56,086 bases of DNA, taken from contig JAEDJD010000013.1 in the NCBI GenBank assembly GCA_016296505.1, forward strand, positions 1-56,086. The letters are read 5' to 3'. The DNA comes from Oscillospiraceae bacterium (lineage in GTDB: Bacteria > Bacillota > Clostridia > Oscillospirales > Ruminococcaceae). Positions 1-9,283 of the stretch are shown piece by piece (position 1 is the first letter of the stretch; every line of letters starts with the position of its first letter). The position numbers were made by a program, and so were the translations under genes. Under the pieces are notes generated by a model, which did no database searches, was not told the DNA's origin, and saw nothing but the letters and a program-made list of their open reading frames with translations.

Positions 1-112
1 TCGATGTTGTGGTAGTAGTTGTAGTCGTCGATGTTGTGGTAGTAGTTGTAGTCGTTGACGTTGTGGTAGTAGTTGTAGTCGACGTTGTAGTTGTGGTGGT
101 TGTTGTTTCCGC
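1..112. repeat. Thr-linker microrepeat with 24-27 bp period
   Basis: On the minus strand this is a run of Thr codons interrupted by single Ser codons every eight or nine codons, giving a 24 to 27-bp DNA repeat. It encodes an extended, probably O-glycosylated linker of the adhesin and continues past the edge. It is not a CRISPR array because there are no spacers. Confidence 0.85.
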
Positions 113-3100
113 AGATTTAGGAGCGTCCTGAACTTCGATTGTATTGTCGTCCTTCACAATGACGTTGCCGTTGGTCTCGGTCTTCACAGAATCGGTGACA
201 ACTTTGCCGTCTGTGATCTCGAACTCAAATGTTGTGATCGTGACAAAGCCGTCCGGAGCAACAGTTTCTTCCAGAGCATACTTGCCATCTTTCAGACCAG
301 TGATCTCTGCCTTGTTACCCTTGAATGTAACTTCGGTGTCCTTGTCGGTCAGGGTTTTGCCCTCGACCTTGACGCCATCCAGATTTGCGTCCTTATCCAT
401 CGCGGTCAGCTTAAACTCTGCCTTGTTGGTATCCGGAATCGGATTTGCACCAAGATCGGTCTTGCTGATGGTCAGGGTGGTGGTGTCTTTGCTGTACTCA
501 TCCTTCAGTTCGATCACGGATTCCTTGCCGTCCTCGACCTTTGCCGTACCATCGGTCTTGGAGGTGGATTTCAGCGTATAACCAGCGATATCGGTATTGG
601 TCTCAATCACTTCGTACTCGCCGAGTTCAACATCCTTGAATGTCAGCTCGTAGATGCCCTTTTCGTTCTGCGTGAACTCCTTGAGTGTGATCTCAACTGC
701 CTTATCGCTGAGCTTACCGTCAGCGTCAAGATACTTGCCGGTGGTCTTGTTCTGAACTGTGAAGGTCAGCTTACCGTTGAATTCTTCCTCAGTGATGTTC
801 AGACCATCAACAGTTTTTGTGATTTTGAGATCGCCCTGTTGCTTGCTGTACTCATCCTTCAGTTTGATCACGGATTCCTTACCGTCCTCGACCTTTGCGG
901 TGCCATCGGTCTTGGAGGTGGATTTCAGCGTATAACCAGCGATATCGGTATTGGTCTCAATCACTTCGTACTCGCCGAGTTCAACATCCTTGAATGTCAG
1001 CTCGTAGATGCCCTTTTCGTTCTGCGTGAACTCCTTGAGTGTGATCTCAACTGCCTTATCGCTGAGCTTACCGTCAGCGTCAAGATACTTGCCGGTGGTC
1101 TTGTTCTGAACTGTGAAGGTCAGCTTACCGTTGAATTCTTCCTCAGTGATGTTCAGACCATCAACAGTTTTTGTGATTTTGAGATCGCCGGTCTTCTGCT
1201 CGTACTTGTTGACGATCTCGACCGTTTGGGTATTGTCGTTTGCAGTCAGTTCAACTGTACCTTCCGTTACGCTGCCGTCGGTCACGAAGTTGTAGCCTTC
1301 AACTGCCGTGTTGGTCTCCTTGACCGTGTAGGTGCCGAATGCGACATTGTTGATTGTCAGCTCATAGATGCCGGTCTCTTCGTTCTTCGTGAAGTCATTG
1401 CCAAGCGTGAAGTTGACTTTCGTATCACTCAGTGTACCGTCTTTCTTGAGCCACTTCATGTTTTCATCTTCGCCGGTTGTGATTTCGAAGGTCAAAGCGC
1501 CTGCCTTTTCCTCATCCGTCACATTCAGTCCGTCGAATGACTTCGTGATTTTAAGATCGCCCAGCACGCTGACATTTTCAGGCTGGTTTGCGAGGCTTAA
1601 GGTATAAGCGTTCAACGCCTTGCTGAGTGTCAGTGCCTCGTCGTCTGAACCGTCCGACTCAACAATAGGTGGCAGACCACTCTTACCGAAGCCGACGGTA
1701 CTGCCGGCAGGGATGAGTCCGCTGCGAGAACTAATATTATTCCAAGTGTTGTCCTGGACATTCAGGAGGATGGCGAATGGAGCAGTAGATGTTGCCCTGA
1801 TACCGACAACATTTTCAAGCTGTTTGCCGTTATTTTCGTCCTGATGGAACAGTCTGACTTCACCTTGACCATTTGCTTCAATGGTTTTTGTAAAATCCTG
1901 TTCTGTTCCGTCTTCAAAGACTACGGTTACAGTAACGTCAGCGGATTCCTCGATAACTTCCGGCAGTGTGACAAACATCTGCGAGATCGAATGCTTTTCG
2001 CCATCGCTATTGCTGATTTCACGGGTAATGCCCTTTACGACTGTCAGATCGCTTAAAATAGTAAAATAGTGCTTTACATCTTTCTGGTCTTGCAAATAAC
2101 CTTCGGGAACGTCAGTCTCTACTATATAGTATACGCCCGGCGTGAGCTGCAGTGTCTTGTTTTCATTATCCAGCAGAGGCGTGACACCATTTTCAGTCTG
2201 AATGGTTTTGATTGCCTCGGTGCCGTTTTCAGCCCACAACTCAATCGTTGCGCCTGCAACGAGAGCATGAGTTGCAGCATCTTGTTTGCTGATCTGTAGT
2301 CTCAGTTTGCTAAGATGATCCGCAACAGTAATGGTTCTGCCCTCGGCAGTTGAAAAATCAAGTGTAGTCCATCCGCCTTTATCAGGTTTCAGACCGCCAT
2401 TCTCGTTGATCGGGAGTTGTTCCTTTGTCAGCTTGGTTCCGCGCGGAACCTCAAGCATCAGATATGTTCTGTTATTGTTGATATTGTGGCACGCAAGCAG
2501 AATATCATTTTCCGGAAGATCATATCCTTGGGGCGCGATCGTTTCGGTCAGTCGATAGATCCGAACGGTTGCTGGTCCCATCCAGTTTGAGCTGTAGATA
2601 CTATGGATTGCCCGTGCGGAGAATGCTGTTGAGGAATTGTTTTTGTCCCACGTAAATCCGACAATGCTTGCGTCGGTTTCTTCGTGGCTTTCGCTGTATT
2701 CGCCGTCTACGGCTTCCTCAGGACTTGAGCTTTGGTACGTCAGCTCACCTTCCCGACCTTTCGTAAGCTGATACTGATCCTCCACGAAAGCAAAGTGTGC
2801 GCCTTTTAGCTCTCTGGTTGGCTCAGCGGCGTCGACCTTGCGGAGCGTCAGCGACTCACTGTTCACAAACTCAAATTTTGTGTTGAGCTTGCCGGAGAGG
2901 TTGAGTTTAGCTTTCGCCACTTCGCCTCTGCGGACAACAATATAGTTTGCCGAGGTTGTTTTGACTTCAACAGAGAAGCCCTCTGTAACATCAACATCTG
3001 TTTCGATGATTGTTTCGATCGCCGGCGGAGTATTCCAACCAGCCGGTGTTGAGATGACCTGATACGATTTACCAATCGTCTCGAATGTAAAGATACCATC

Positions 3101-5035
3101 TTCGTTTGCTTTGGTTTGATCCAGAAGCTTTGCGCCGGGTGCGTTTACATCCTTGTCATAATAGTAGAGCGTATCGGTATGTTGCCAGCCTCCACCGAAT
3201 CCGCCGAATCCACCTTGCGAATATTGACCGAACTGGAATCGCTTGCATTCGGCTTCACCGAGCGTTTCGCCCTTTTTGATGACTTTGTTGATATTTCCGG
3301 AATCGTCCACAGTGATGTCATAACGGACGCCATCAATCGTGTAGTAACCGTTTTCCGGAATCAGGATCTCGCCGTTATAGAACAGATTATAATATACGTC
3401 TGCGTTATCAACAGTGTTGAAAATGAAGTTATCAAGTTCAGTTTCGGTCACATCTTCCCGCGTGCCATCGTCCTTGACTTCATATACTGCGACAACATTG
3501 TTGTCTACATCTGTTTTAAATGCATAACGCTTTTCTCCGACCGTATAAGTATTCTCAGCAACTGCAAGCGGAGAATATGTAATTGTTTCGATCGGCGTTG
3601 TGAATTCAGGATCGCTGTATACCGTTATGATAATCTTATCGATATATTGGATTGTGCCGTCCTTCTTTTCGCCCCACGATTCTTTTTCAAGCTCAATGGT
3701 AGCTTCTTTTTCCTGACTGCTTACGATCTCGATATAGTACTCTTCGCCGCCTGTCATATAGCCCATTGGCGGACGGATTTCCTTGATGATGTATTTGCCG
3801 GGATTCATACCGAGATAATTCGGATTGCTCTCGCCTGTTTTCAGCTTGAAAGCCGGAGAAGTACCGACGCCGGAATCATTTACAGGATATGCGCCGAGCA
3901 GCGCATTGGCGAGTGGTTTTCCGTTTATTTCATCAATATATTTGAAAAGTTCGACCTGATATGCAGAGTTCTGCTTTGTCATAGATCTGTACGGATAGAA
4001 GTGCGCTTCGGAGTCTTTATTATCTACTGTTTTTGCAATAACGCCGCCTTCCATCTGTCCGCCGCTCTGGAAATAGTCGGCTTTCGGCGCTACAATGTGA
4101 CCAGCCTGAAATAGGCAACGCACTGTTTCCGCGTCAGGCAGATTCCAGACAAAGTTCATGCCGAGGTCAACATTGACTTCGTGACTCTGGTTGATGCCGG
4201 CATCACGGTCAGCAAATGTGAATACATTGGAGCCGTTGACCGGTTCGCCGTTTTCATCGTAATAGTTTATGTTATTGCCGAAAGCGAGGGTAACTTCCTT
4301 TACATCAGGGATTGAAATCGTATAACCGCTTGATGCAAGGTCAGTGATATTGCCATGGAAGTTGATGCTTTTGATTTTGCCGTATACGTCAGCCGGAATA
4401 ATCATATTGTAGTTGGCTGATTGGATATCAATATTCAGATTTCCCGCTGCGTCGAGATCAGAGTCCTCAAAAACATAAGAATTCTTTTCATCGGCAGCTT
4501 TTTTGCTTGACCAGTTTGAGATTTCCTCAAATGCGACATCAAAGTTAATGAAATCGCAGTCGTCCGCAAGCTTATTAAAATATTGACCCTCCAGCAGATA
4601 TTGTGCAACGCCCTCTGGATTAGCAATATGATAGTATACATGGGCATTTTCAATGAACTGCTCATAGAGTTCCTGACCTTCAGGCGTATCCCGGATAATA
4701 TAAGCGCCCGGATTAAAGTTGGCGCACGCCTGTAAATTATTGAAATAGCATGGCGTTGCCGCAGCGTCGCCAAAATTGGTGATTATCGCATTACCTCCGA
4801 CGGCAACCGCGCCAACGATATGGGTGCCGATCAATGCGTCTCCCTGAACGAAATAGTTATAATCGCTCAGGATGTTCTCGATCGTATAGGCTTTGCCGTA
4901 ATGTGCGACCACGGTTTCATCGTCTGCATTCGCAGTGAGCATCGTTGGGATTTCTTTCAACGGCATCAGATACGAGGCAAGCAATGCAACAGACGCAATT
5001 CCACTCAGTAGGCGCAGCCTGTTTGTTTTTTTCAT
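1..5035 (-). CDS. Giant secreted adhesin, choice-of-anchor A and SpaA-type repeats (3' end outside window)
   Basis: An open frame of 1678 codons starts at ATG 5035 after an AAAGGATG ribosome-binding site and is still open at the left edge. Residues 1 to about 37 are a signal peptide (MKKTNRLRL, hydrophobic core, then TANA-DD). Residues of about 45-330 look like a choice-of-anchor A domain (FVQGDALIGTHIVGAVAVGG). SpaA/Cna-B-like segments follow, with KYIIKEIRPPMGY near residue 440 and YYIVETDVPEGYL near 980. Residues of about 1159-1281 form a divergent repeat unit, 1282-1399 and 1400-1517 two nearly identical units, and about 1518-1640 a further SpaA-like unit. From about 1642 the chain is almost only Thr with regular Ser. 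Known members of such families are surface-attached; adhesion is inferred. The anchor (sortase motif, dockerin or other) lies beyond the window. Confidence 0.9.
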   Translation of the reverse strand, partial: MKKTNRLRLLSGIASVALLASYLMPLKEIPTMLTANADDETVVAHYGKAYTIENILSDYNYFVQGDALIGTHIVGAVAVGGNAIITNFGDAAATPCYFNNLQACANFNPGAYIIRDTPEGQELYEQFIENAHVYYHIANPEGVAQYLLEGQYFNKLADDCDFINFDVAFEEISNWSSKKAADEKNSYVFEDSDLDAAGNLNIDIQSANYNMIIPADVYGKIKSINFHGNITDLASSGYTISIPDVKEVTLAFGNNINYYDENGEPVNGSNVFTFADRDAGINQSHEVNVDLGMNFVWNLPDAETVRCLFQAGHIVAPKADYFQSGGQMEGGVIAKTVDNKDSEAHFYPYRSMTKQNSAYQVELFKYIDEINGKPLANALLGAYPVNDSGVGTSPAFKLKTGESNPNYLGMNPGKYIIKEIRPPMGYMTGGEEYYIEIVSSQEKEATIELEKESWGEKKDGTIQYIDKIIITVYSDPEFTTPIETITYSPLAVAENTYTVGEKRYAFKTDVDNNVVAVYEVKDDGTREDVTETELDNFIFNTVDNADVYYNLFYNGEILIPENGYYTIDGVRYDITVDDSGNINKVIKKGETLGEAECKRFQFGQYSQGGFGGFGGGWQHTDTLYYYDKDVNAPGAKLLDQTKANEDGIFTFETIGKSYQVISTPAGWNTPPAIETIIETDVDVTEGFSVEVKTTSANYIVVRRGEVAKAKLNLSGKLNTKFEFVNSESLTLRKVDAAEPTRELKGAHFAFVEDQYQLTKGREGELTYQSSSPEEAVDGEYSESHEETDASIVGFTWDKNNSSTAFSARAIHSIYSSNWMGPATVRIYRLTETIAPQGYDLPENDILLACHNINNNRTYLMLEVPRGTKLTKEQLPINENGGLKPDKGGWTTLDFSTAEGRTITVADHLSKLRLQISKQDAATHALVAGATIELWAENGTEAIKTIQTENGVTPLLDNENKTLQLTPGVYYIVETDVPEGYLQDQKDVKHYFTILSDLTVVKGITREISNSDGEKHSISQMFVTLPEVIEESADVTVTVVFEDGTEQDFTKTIEANGQGEVRLFHQDENNGKQLENVVGIRATSTAPFAILLNVQDNTWNNISSRSGLIPAGSTVGFGKSGLPPIVESDGSDDEALTLSKALNAYTLSLANQPENVSVLGDLKITKSFDGLNVTDEEKAGALTFEITTGEDENMKWLKKDGTLSDTKVNFTLGNDFTKNEETGIYELTINNVAFGTYTVKETNTAVEGYNFVTDGSVTEGTVELTANDNTQTVEIVNKYEQKTGDLKITKTVDGLNITEEEFNGKLTFTVQNKTTGKYLDADGKLSDKAVEITLKEFTQNEKGIYELTFKDVELGEYEVIETNTDIAGYTLKSTSKTDGTAKVEDGKESVIKLKDEYSKQQGDLKITKTVDGLNITEEEFNGKLTFTVQNKTTGKYLDADGKLSDKAVEITLKEFTQNEKGIYELTFKDVELGEYEVIETNTDIAGYTLKSTSKTDGTAKVEDGKESVIELKDEYSKDTTTLTISKTDLGANPIPDTNKAEFKLTAMDKDANLDGVKVEGKTLTDKDTEVTFKGNKAEITGLKDGKYALEETVAPDGFVTITTFEFEITDGKVVTDSVKTETNGNVIVKDDNTIEVQDAPKSAETTTTTTTTSTTTTTTTSTTTTTTTTSTTTTTTTTS
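485..1192. repeat. Two tandem 354-bp near-identical repeats inside the adhesin gene
   Basis: Units 485-838 and 839-1192 have a 354-bp period (118 codons). From 491/845 onward I see only four base differences in about 348 bases, all near the start of the aligned region. A third, clearly diverged unit precedes them in coding order (about 1193-1560). The pattern suggests a recent duplication or ongoing repeat homogenisation. Confidence 0.92.
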
Positions 5036-5099
5036 CCACTCTCATCCTTTCATGGAAGCTGTTTGTCATTTGCCGGAAAATCGGCTCTATCTGTTTTTT

Positions 5100-5172
5100 G
5101 CGGCTCGGTTGCCGCGCGCACGCCGCTATAGGCGAATACTGCGAACGCTCGCAGGCTTTGTCCAGTATTGCC
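5100..5172 (-). other. Structured leader RNA of the adhesin mRNA
   Basis: In the transcribed leader, bases 5172-5163 (GGCAATACTG) can pair with 5141-5131 (CAGTATTCGCC) with a one-base bulge, enclosing a small GC-rich hairpin. Just downstream a GCGGC at 5104-5100 region can pair with either of two upstream complements (5111-5115 or 5122-5126), so alternative folds are possible. I do not recognise a known riboswitch class here. Confidence 0.4.
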
Positions 5173-5314
5173 TAAATAACTATGCGTAAATATGCTTGAT
5201 ACATTTTCATAGAGTACCTACTTCCTTTCCCATTATCAAAGTGCTTTTTTTTGTGCCGATTCGCAATATTTTTCATATTCTATCGGCTTGTTTATATATT
5301 TTGCATATCATATT

Positions 5315-5343
5315 ATTATATTAGAAAAACCATCAGTTGTCAA
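5315..5343 (-). promoter_or_regulatory. SigA promoter of the adhesin gene
   Basis: On the minus strand, TTGACA (5343-5338), a 17-bp spacer and TATAAT (5320-5315) form a perfect consensus. Transcription should begin near 5308, leaving a leader of about 270 nt before the ATG at 5035. Confidence 0.85.
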
Positions 5344-5701
5344 GCCCTTGTCACTCTTTTTTTCTTTTTTCATACGCGGCGTAATCAGATATATAAGTTT
5401 GTCAGACTGTTAGTGTTTTGCGCGGTTTGACGAAAATCATGCATTATCAAATCAAACGGCAACTAACCTGTTTGGAATTTGCATTTTTTTCACTGCTATG
5501 GAGTCGAAGGATATAGCGACAATTGTATACAAATTGTATTATTTAAATCGTGTTATATAATCTGTATAACAGGAGATATGGTTCGGGAAATAACGCAAAC
5601 TGTGATTTTGTATAATTATTATACATATAATATGAATGCGCCTTGCAACCAGATGCTATATTGATTGATAGCCTTTGTAGTCTGAATCCGACGCTTTTTG
5701 C

Positions 5702-5730
5702 TTGACGGCATTTCAATTATCGGTTATAAT
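5702..5730 (+). promoter_or_regulatory. SigA promoter of the small lipoprotein/galactosidase operon
   Basis: TTGACG at 5702-5707, 17-bp spacer, TATAAT at 5725-5730, about 55 bp before the start codon at 5785. Confidence 0.85.
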
Positions 5731-5784
5731 AGAGGTTGAAAATTGTGGGCGTATTGGATTCGATAGAAAATGGAGGTATGACCT

Positions 5785-6207
5785 ATGGATGTGAAAACGA
5801 AAATGATTGCATTTGCTGCGGCAGGGCTGCTGCTGACAAGTTGCGGCAGCAAAGAGGTGGAATCCTCTGTCGCGTCCAGAGCACGGATTCCAGCGGATTC
5901 TGTAATACAAATGAACTTGCAGACGAAGGGCTATACGGTTACGGTGAATGATTTGACCGCGCAGAATGGAATTTCCATGTATGCTGCCACCAACGGTAAA
6001 ACGCCGGAGGACGGATTTGAGGGACTTTATGTGATTCGTGCAAACGATTCCGAGGCGCTGGAATTCTATCGTCAAACACAGCAGATTGATCAGCAGATAG
6101 ACCATTTCCGCTATATTGTCTATACCAATGATGTCGAATACGGCAATTTAATGGTATGCGGCACGGAAACCGCGCTGAAAGACGCAGGTATTACCGGCGG
6201 AATCTGA
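5785..6207 (+). CDS. Small lipoprotein of unknown function
   Basis: A 140-residue protein with a short positively charged start, a hydrophobic core and the lipobox LLTSC (Cys about residue 20), so it is predicted to be exported and lipid-anchored on the outer face of the membrane. The rest is soluble and Gln/Asp/Thr-rich with no motif I recognise. GGAGG lies at about 5771-5775, upstream of the ATG at 5785; an earlier ATG at 5779 is in another frame. The gene is preceded by its own consensus promoter and is followed within 40 bp by the alpha-galactosidase, so the two are probably cotranscribed. A role next to sugar degradation is only a guess from position. Confidence 0.75.
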   Translation: MDVKTKMIAFAAAGLLLTSCGSKEVESSVASRARIPADSVIQMNLQTKGYTVTVNDLTAQNGISMYAATNGKTPEDGFEGLYVIRANDSEALEFYRQTQQIDQQIDHFRYIVYTNDVEYGNLMVCGTETALKDAGITGGI

Positions 6208-6245
6208 TTCGCAGCTAAGTGGATACTGAAACGGAGGCTGGACGA

Positions 6246-8429
6246 TTGATTACCTATTTGGAAGAAGCGAGACAGTTTCAGCTTGATACGCCGAATGCCA
6301 GCTATGTGCTGACGATTGCAGATGAGGGCTATCTGCTGCATACATATTGGGGAAAACGTATTGCGCCGCAGGATATGACCGATCTGCTGCGGCTGGGTGA
6401 ACCGCCCTTTGTCCCCTCTCAAAATGAACGTGAACGCGCGAGCTTTATGGACTGTGCGCCGTTTGAATATCCCTGCTGCGGTATCGGAGATTATCGTGAA
6501 GCGGCATTCTGTATCGAAACCGAAACCGGTGCGAATGCCTGCGATCTGCGCTATGTCAGCCATCGAATCTACAATGGTAAATATCATCCGCGCGGTATGC
6601 CGCATACTTGGGGCAACGGCTGCGAATCGCTGGATATTCTGATGCGCGACGCCCCGACTGGCATTGAAGTTACGCTGCATTATACGGTTTTTCTTGGCAT
6701 TGACGCGGTGATTCGCAGCGTATCAATCGAAAACTGCGGCGATGCCGATATGACGCTGCGACGCGTGCTGTCGGCGTCTGTCGATATGGACGACGATCGG
6801 TTTGAGATGCTGTCGCTTTATGGTTCATGGGCGCGTGAACGGCAGGCGGAGCGTTTGCCAATGCGCCATGGCAAGCAGCGTCTTGACAGCAGCCGTGGTG
6901 AATCCTCGCATCAATACAGCCCGTTTTTCGCGCTGGTGCGTCCGGAAACGACAGAGCAGCAGGGCGAAGCCTATGGTTTTACGCTGATCTGGTCGGGAGA
7001 CTTTATGGCGCAGGCAGAGCTGACGCAATTCTGTCAGACGCGCGCGCAAATCGGAATGCAGTCCGATTATTTTGCATATTGTCTCAGTACGGAATCTGAA
7101 TTTGACGCGCCAGAGGCGGTGTTGGTCTACAGTGCCGAAGGGATTGGCGGAATGTCCCGAAGTTTTCATAAGCTGTTTTCTGATCATCTGATTCGATCAG
7201 ATTATCGCTATATAGAGCGACCGGTTCTCATCAACAACTGGGAAGCGACATATTTCAATTTTGATCTGGATAAGCTGAAAACAATCGCTGATGAAGCGGC
7301 TGCGCTTGGTATAGAATTATATGTATTGGATGACGGTTGGTTCGGTAAGCGCGACAGCGATAACTGCTCGCTGGGAGACTGGACGCCGGATGAATGCAAG
7401 CTGCCCGGCGGCTTGAAGCCCTTGACTGACTATATTATCGGAAAGGGAATGCAGTTTGGGCTGTGGTTTGAGCCGGAGATGGTTTCGCCGGATAGTAATC
7501 TGTATCGTGCGCATCCGGATTATGCGGTCGGAATTGCGGGCAGATTGCAAACGCAGTCCCGCGCGCAGTATGTTCTGGATTATACGCGTCGGGATGTCCG
7601 CGACGCCGTCTGGGAGCAGATCAAGGCGATTCTGGATGCCGTTCCGGTTTCATATATCAAATGGGATATGAACCGTCAGCTGACGGAGGTGCCGTATGCC
7701 GGATTTTCTCACGCATATATGCTCGGCGTCTATCAGATGCTCGAACGCCTTGTCACGGAATATCCGGATATTTTGCTGGAGAGCTGTTCCGGCGGAGGCG
7801 GAAGATTCGACGCCGGTATGCTTTATTATTCGCCGCAGATCTGGGCTTCGGACAATACCGACGCCAGAGATCGTCTGCGGATTCAATACGGCGCTTCGCT
7901 GTTCATGCCGCCCTCTGCGATCGGTTCGCATATCAGCATATGCCCGAATCATGCCACAGGGCGCGTAACGCCTTTTGAAACGCGCGCAAATACGGCGATG
8001 TTCGGAACATTTGGTTATGAGCTGGATGTCACGCAGCTCACCGATTCGGAAAAATCACAAATTTCGGAGCAGATTGCACAATGGCATAGTATCAGCAGAC
8101 TCATTCGGGACGGCGGGCTTTGGCGACTTGGTAATCCATTCCGTCTTTCCGGCTATGCTGCACAGCAAAACGCTGATTATGACGCATGGATATTTGTTGC
8201 GGAGGATCAATCGGAAGCCGTATTCACTTATGTACAGATTACGGCGGAAGCTAACATGAAATCGCGTCGGATTCTGCTTGCCGGTCTTGACAGGGAAGCT
8301 GACTATGCATACACGCTCTGCGGCGAGGAGGATATCAAATCTGGCGCCTATCTGATGCAGTGCGGCGTGATGATTCCAAATCTTTGGGGCGATATGCAGT
8401 CGATACAGTTCGTTCTGCAAGCCGTCTGA
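6246..8429 (+). CDS. Alpha-galactosidase, glycoside hydrolase family 36
   Basis: A 727-residue enzyme predicted to release terminal alpha-galactose from raffinose-type oligosaccharides or galactomannan. GH36 landmarks are present: YVLDDGWFG near residue 358, the nucleophile Asp474 in KWDMNR, SCSGGGGRFD near 514, and the acid/base Asp536 in SDNTDA. Length matches the 700-740-residue bacterial GH36 group. No signal peptide is seen, so it should act in the cytoplasm on imported oligosaccharides. I chose the TTG at 6246 because GGAGG lies at a good distance before it; the GTG nine codons upstream (6219) has no ribosome-binding site. The lipoprotein gene lies upstream and the lysozyme gene 67 bp downstream on the same strand; no transporter gene is nearby. 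Confidence 0.93.
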   Translation: MITYLEEARQFQLDTPNASYVLTIADEGYLLHTYWGKRIAPQDMTDLLRLGEPPFVPSQNERERASFMDCAPFEYPCCGIGDYREAAFCIETETGANACDLRYVSHRIYNGKYHPRGMPHTWGNGCESLDILMRDAPTGIEVTLHYTVFLGIDAVIRSVSIENCGDADMTLRRVLSASVDMDDDRFEMLSLYGSWARERQAERLPMRHGKQRLDSSRGESSHQYSPFFALVRPETTEQQGEAYGFTLIWSGDFMAQAELTQFCQTRAQIGMQSDYFAYCLSTESEFDAPEAVLVYSAEGIGGMSRSFHKLFSDHLIRSDYRYIERPVLINNWEATYFNFDLDKLKTIADEAAALGIELYVLDDGWFGKRDSDNCSLGDWTPDECKLPGGLKPLTDYIIGKGMQFGLWFEPEMVSPDSNLYRAHPDYAVGIAGRLQTQSRAQYVLDYTRRDVRDAVWEQIKAILDAVPVSYIKWDMNRQLTEVPYAGFSHAYMLGVYQMLERLVTEYPDILLESCSGGGGRFDAGMLYYSPQIWASDNTDARDRLRIQYGASLFMPPSAIGSHISICPNHATGRVTPFETRANTAMFGTFGYELDVTQLTDSEKSQISEQIAQWHSISRLIRDGGLWRLGNPFRLSGYAAQQNADYDAWIFVAEDQSEAVFTYVQITAEANMKSRRILLAGLDREADYAYTLCGEEDIKSGAYLMQCGVMIPNLWGDMQSIQFVLQAV

Positions 8430-8496
8430 ATGGATATGGAAAATATCTGGGAATACAATTATAATAATGTCATATCAAAGAGAGAAGGCTGTTTGA

Positions 8497-9249
8497 TTGA
8501 AGAACAAAAGAAAATCCTCTACCCTTATCATGTTGTCCACAATTCTGGTGTTTGGTCTGGTGTTCTGGTATTTGGTAGAAAATGGCATGATCTGGTTCAA
8601 TATGCCATCGAAAAACAGGTATCCGGTGCGCGGCGTCGATGCTTCGCACTATCAAGGGCAGATGAATTGGGAGCGTATTGCGGAGCAGGGTATCACCTTT
8701 GCGTTTTTGAAAGCGACCGAAGGCTCCGGCACGGTCGATGACTGTTTTACTGAAAATTGGAACAATGCGCGTGCTGCCGGACTGTATGTTGGCGCCTATC
8801 ATTTCTTCAGCTTTGACAGCTCTGCGGCAACGCAGGCGGATAACTATTGCGCGATTGTTCCCGATCAGGAAGACGCGCTGCCGCCTGTGATTGATCTGGA
8901 ATTTTATCGTTCGGAGAATTTGCCGGAACCGGACGCAGTTCGCGAAAGTCTTCGGATTCTGCTTGCCAGAATGCGCGGCGTTTACGGTAAGCAGCCGATT
9001 ATTTATACGACAAAGGAGTGCTGGGAGCTTTATCTCAAAGATTCAGAATTGGAATATACGCTTTGGATTCGCAGTATTTTCACAGCCCCTGTATACGGAA
9101 TTACGCCGGAATGGACGTTCTGGCAATATAATCCGCGCGGAATGCTGGACGGCTATACGGGTGGCGACGTCCGGATTGACCTGAATGTTTTTCGCGGCAC
9201 GATGGATGAGTTCCGGCAATTTGCCGGATATGATGCTTTGCCGCAGTGA
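8497..9249 (+). CDS. GH25 family lysozyme, membrane-anchored
   Basis: A 250-residue protein with a basic N-terminus (KNKRK) and one hydrophobic segment at about residues 9-27, acting as an uncleaved anchor or signal peptide. A glycoside hydrolase family 25 domain fills the rest: GVDASHYQG near residue 46, FLKATEG near 70, PVIDLE near 129 with the catalytic acidic pair, and FWQYNP and DLNVF near the end. The family cleaves the muramyl-glucosamine bond of peptidoglycan, so a role in wall remodelling is likely. The start is TTG at 8497 behind an AGAGAAGG sequence. No cell-wall-binding repeats are attached. It sits between the galactosidase and the HD-domain gene, probably by chance rather than shared function. 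Confidence 0.9.
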   Translation: MKNKRKSSTLIMLSTILVFGLVFWYLVENGMIWFNMPSKNRYPVRGVDASHYQGQMNWERIAEQGITFAFLKATEGSGTVDDCFTENWNNARAAGLYVGAYHFFSFDSSAATQADNYCAIVPDQEDALPPVIDLEFYRSENLPEPDAVRESLRILLARMRGVYGKQPIIYTTKECWELYLKDSELEYTLWIRSIFTAPVYGITPEWTFWQYNPRGMLDGYTGGDVRIDLNVFRGTMDEFRQFAGYDALPQ

Positions 9250-9283
9250 ATCTGAAAATAAGCAGTAATTGGAGGAATGTCAA

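Larger units (their letters stand above)
5036..5784. other. Long divergent intergenic region
   Basis: This 749-bp, mostly AT-rich gap separates the divergent adhesin and lipoprotein genes. It holds a consensus promoter for the adhesin (5315-5343), its leader of about 270 nt with strong potential stems (5100-5172), and a consensus promoter for the lipoprotein (5702-5730). The short frames within it do not look like genes. A small palindromic stretch, CAATTGTATACAAATTG, lies near 5520 and has no assigned role. Confidence 0.6.

Noticed and set aside
1..112. Regular short repeat resembling a CRISPR or minisatellite array
   Set aside because: The repeat is a Thr/Ser codon pattern inside an open frame, with no unique spacers.
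839..1540. Plus-strand open frame of 233 codons opposite the adhesin
   Set aside because: It is a frame shadow of the repeated adhesin domains on the minus strand; it lacks a ribosome-binding site and its product is low-complexity hydrophobic.
3116..4114. Plus-strand 332-codon frame
   Set aside because: Mirror frame of the adhesin gene, whose minus-strand frame has signal peptide, recognisable domains and a start with a good ribosome-binding site.
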